This document shows positions 62,385 through 64,000 of a DNA stretch of 64,000 nt, in pieces. A model generated the notes under the pieces. That model made no database searches. It worked only from the letters and a program-made list of their open reading frames with translations, and was not told the DNA's origin. Source of the DNA: Aeromicrobium sp. Root236 (GTDB taxonomy: Bacteria > Actinomycetota > Actinomycetes > Propionibacteriales > Nocardioidaceae); contig NZ_LMIS01000001.1 in assembly GCF_001428805.1 (NCBI RefSeq), positions 1,476,976 through 1,540,975 on the forward strand, in the 5' to 3' direction. The stretch's first letter is position 1; each line of letters starts with the position of its first letter. The position numbers and the translations under genes are program-made.

Positions 62385-62437
62385 CGATCTCCACCGCGCG
62401 CACCGGACAGACCCGTGCAGAACGTCACAAATCGCGG
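62368..62437. repeat. Palindromic element downstream of the DUF559 gene
   Basis: CCGCGATTTGTGACG at about 62372-62386 and CGTCACAAATCGCGG at 62423-62437 pair perfectly, and pairing continues imperfectly into the loop. It contains the DUF559 stop and ends 10 bases before the pcrA stop. It shares arms with 61296-61360 and 1405-1425. Confidence 0.85.
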
Positions 62438-62446
62438 GGGCGGAGG

Positions 62447-64000
62447 TTAGAGCTTTTCGACGGGGGCGTAGCGGAGGAGGAGTCGCTTGACGCCTTGAGA
62501 GCCGAAGTCGACGGAGGCGACCGACTTCTCGCCCTGGCCCTCGACCGCGATCACGGTGCCGAGGCCGAAGCTGTCGTGGCTGACGCGATCGCCGGCCGAC
62601 AATGACACGACCTCGCGGGTCGCCCGCTTGGAGCGCGCGGCGACGTTGGAGGACCGGAACGACGACTGCGCCGTCGCCGACGGGGAGCTGGGCGTCCACT
62701 GCGTGGGCGGCGACGCGACCCGGCGCCAGTCGACCAACGCCTCGGGCAGCTCGTCGAGGAACCGCGACGGCGGGTTGTAGGACGGAGCGCCCCAGGCCGA
62801 GCGGGTCGCGGCCCGGGTGACGTAGAGGCGGGTGCGGGCCCGGGTGATGCCGACGTAGGCGAGGCGGCGCTCCTCCTCGAGCTCCTTGGTGTCGGCGAGG
62901 GAGCGCATGTGCGGGAACACGCCGTCCTCGAGGCCCGTGAGGAACACGACCGGGAACTCGAGGCCCTTGGCGGTGTGCAGCGTCATGAGGGTCACGACGC
63001 CGTCGCCCTCGTCGGGGATCTGGTCGGCGTCGGCCACCAGTGCGACCTGTTCGAGGAACGCGCCGAGCGACCCGGCCGCGAGGTCGGGGTCGTCGGAGAT
63101 CGCGTCGACGGCCTCCGAGGGCTCCTCGTCGACGACCTCGACGCCCTGCTCCTCAAGCAGCGTGTCGGCGACCGTGCTTGCGCCCACCACGAACTCCCGG
63201 GCGACCGCGACGAGCTCGGCGAGGTTCTCGACCCGTGTCTCGTCCTGCGGGTCCGTGCTCTGCTCGAGCGTCGACAGGTAGCCGCTGCGGGTCAGCGCAG
63301 CCTCGAGCACGGCATCGGCAGGAGCACCCGACTCGGCCATCGTCATGAGCTCGGCCATCGTGGCCGTGAAGGACTGGATCGCGTTGAGCGAACGGGTCGC
63401 GAGGTCGGTGGCCTCGTCGGCACGCGTGAGCGCCTCCCAGAAGCTGATGTCCTCGGCGGTGGCCAGGCGCTGGATCGCGGCTTCGGCCCGCTCGCCGATG
63501 CCCCGCTTGGGCTCGTTGATGATGCGGCGCAGCGAGACCGCGTCGCGCGGGTTGACCAGCACCCGCACGTACGCCAGCGCGTCCTTGATCTCCTTGCGCT
63601 CGTAGAACCTGACCCCACCGACGACGCGATAGGGCAGGCCGACGCGGATGAAGACCTCCTCGAACACGCGGCTCTGGGCGTTGGTGCGATAGAAGATCGC
63701 GACGTCCTTGGCGGCCGCGACGCCCTCGTCGCCCAGCTTGTCGATCTCGTCGGCGATGAACTGGGCCTCGTCGCGCTCGTCGTCGCCGACGTAGCCGACG
63801 ATCTTCTCGCCGTCGCCCTCGGCGGACCACAGCTGCTTGTCCTTGCGGCCCTCGTTGCGGCTGATGACGGCGTTGGCCGCCGACAGGATCGTCTGGGTCG
63901 ACCGGTAGTTCTGCTCGAGCAGGATCGTCGCCGCGTTGGGGAAGTCGTCCTCGAACTCGAGGATGTTGCGGATGTTGGCGCCCCGGAACGCGTAGATCGA
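62447..64000 (-). CDS. pcrA: ATP-dependent DNA helicase PcrA/UvrD (N-terminal part outside window)
   Basis: The frame is open to base 64000; 517 C-terminal residues are visible. Superfamily 1A motifs seen: LEQNYRSTQTILSAAN (motif IV area), VTLMTLHTAKGLEFPVVFLT (motif V), EEERRLAYVGITRARTRLY (motif VI), and the C-terminal Tudor-like tail GDRVSHDSFGLGTVIAVEG. It unwinds DNA in repair and removes stalled complexes. It is convergent with the DUF559 gene. Confidence 0.96.
   Translation of the reverse strand, partial: SIYAFRGANIRNILEFEDDFPNAATILLEQNYRSTQTILSAANAVISRNEGRKDKQLWSAEGDGEKIVGYVGDDERDEAQFIADEIDKLGDEGVAAAKDVAIFYRTNAQSRVFEEVFIRVGLPYRVVGGVRFYERKEIKDALAYVRVLVNPRDAVSLRRIINEPKRGIGERAEAAIQRLATAEDISFWEALTRADEATDLATRSLNAIQSFTATMAELMTMAESGAPADAVLEAALTRSGYLSTLEQSTDPQDETRVENLAELVAVAREFVVGASTVADTLLEEQGVEVVDEEPSEAVDAISDDPDLAAGSLGAFLEQVALVADADQIPDEGDGVVTLMTLHTAKGLEFPVVFLTGLEDGVFPHMRSLADTKELEEERRLAYVGITRARTRLYVTRAATRSAWGAPSYNPPSRFLDELPEALVDWRRVASPPTQWTPSSPSATAQSSFRSSNVAARSKRATREVVSLSAGDRVSHDSFGLGTVIAVEGQGEKSVASVDFGSQGVKRLLLRYAPVEKL

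Overview
The window is typical high-GC actinobacterial chromosome. Codons end mostly in G or C, GTG and TTG starts are frequent, genes are packed with ATGA/GTGA/TTGA stop-start overlaps, and lipoboxes are short. Gene content and order (DUF6350-purN-purH, folD-DUF3017, mdh, sucCD, a LytM peptidase near pcrA, monomeric icd, KorAB, an Rv0249c-like SDH anchor) point to a member of the Nocardioidaceae (Aeromicrobium/Nocardioides-like). That placement is an inference from family resemblance, not from a search. I see no rRNA, tRNA, CRISPR array, IS element or prophage.

Layout. 1-1352: the end of korA, then korB (2-oxoglutarate:ferredoxin oxidoreductase). 1425-10931: a nine-gene minus-strand operon for nucleoside uptake and salvage (BMP lipoprotein, ATPase, two permeases, cdd, a cytochrome P450, deoA, a MaoC hydratase, add). 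11070-17941: an amidohydrolase, a small SHOCT protein, a MarR/MFS pair, a two-component system and two related membrane proteins. 18008-26012: two different succinate dehydrogenases in tandem operons with a divergent LysR regulator; both operons carry the same promoter-proximal operator. 26044-33540: a lipoprotein, a 2H phosphoesterase, trpS, galK, pheA, a double GNAT and a PadR/MFS efflux unit. 33580-38386: purU and a sulfate ABC importer. 38376-44542: an MFS exporter, an HTH_42 protein, a TetR/hydrolase pair with tandem operators, and monomeric isocitrate dehydrogenase. 44686-49596: aquaporin, furA-katG, mdh and DUF3017. 49593-59044: folD, TetR with a YbaK-like deacylase, purH-purN-DUF6350, a sigma-like transmembrane sensor fusion, and sucD-sucC. 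59187-64000: a hydrolase, a cobalamin-domain-like small protein, a LytM-type M23 peptidase, a DUF559 gene bracketed by palindromes, and pcrA (cut by the window edge).

How it works together. Many genes serve the TCA cycle and C1/purine supply: KorAB or SucCD around succinyl-CoA, two succinate:quinone reductases, Icd, Mdh, FolD, PurU, PurN and PurH. Several transporter or enzyme genes sit beside a one-component regulator with a clear palindromic operator (MarR, PadR, TetR, FurA, LysR), so local regulation can be read from the DNA.

The least ordinary items are: the sigma-factor-like/PknH-sensor-like fusion at 55096-56910; the shared operator in front of two non-homologous SDH operons; the palindrome-flanked DUF559 gene; a P450 inside a nucleoside salvage operon; and a roughly 100-nt out-of-frame overlap of purN with DUF6350. 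No intergenic stretch exceeds 300 bases. The longest, about 270 bases at 34426-34697, holds hairpins and the upstream region of the sulfate operon.
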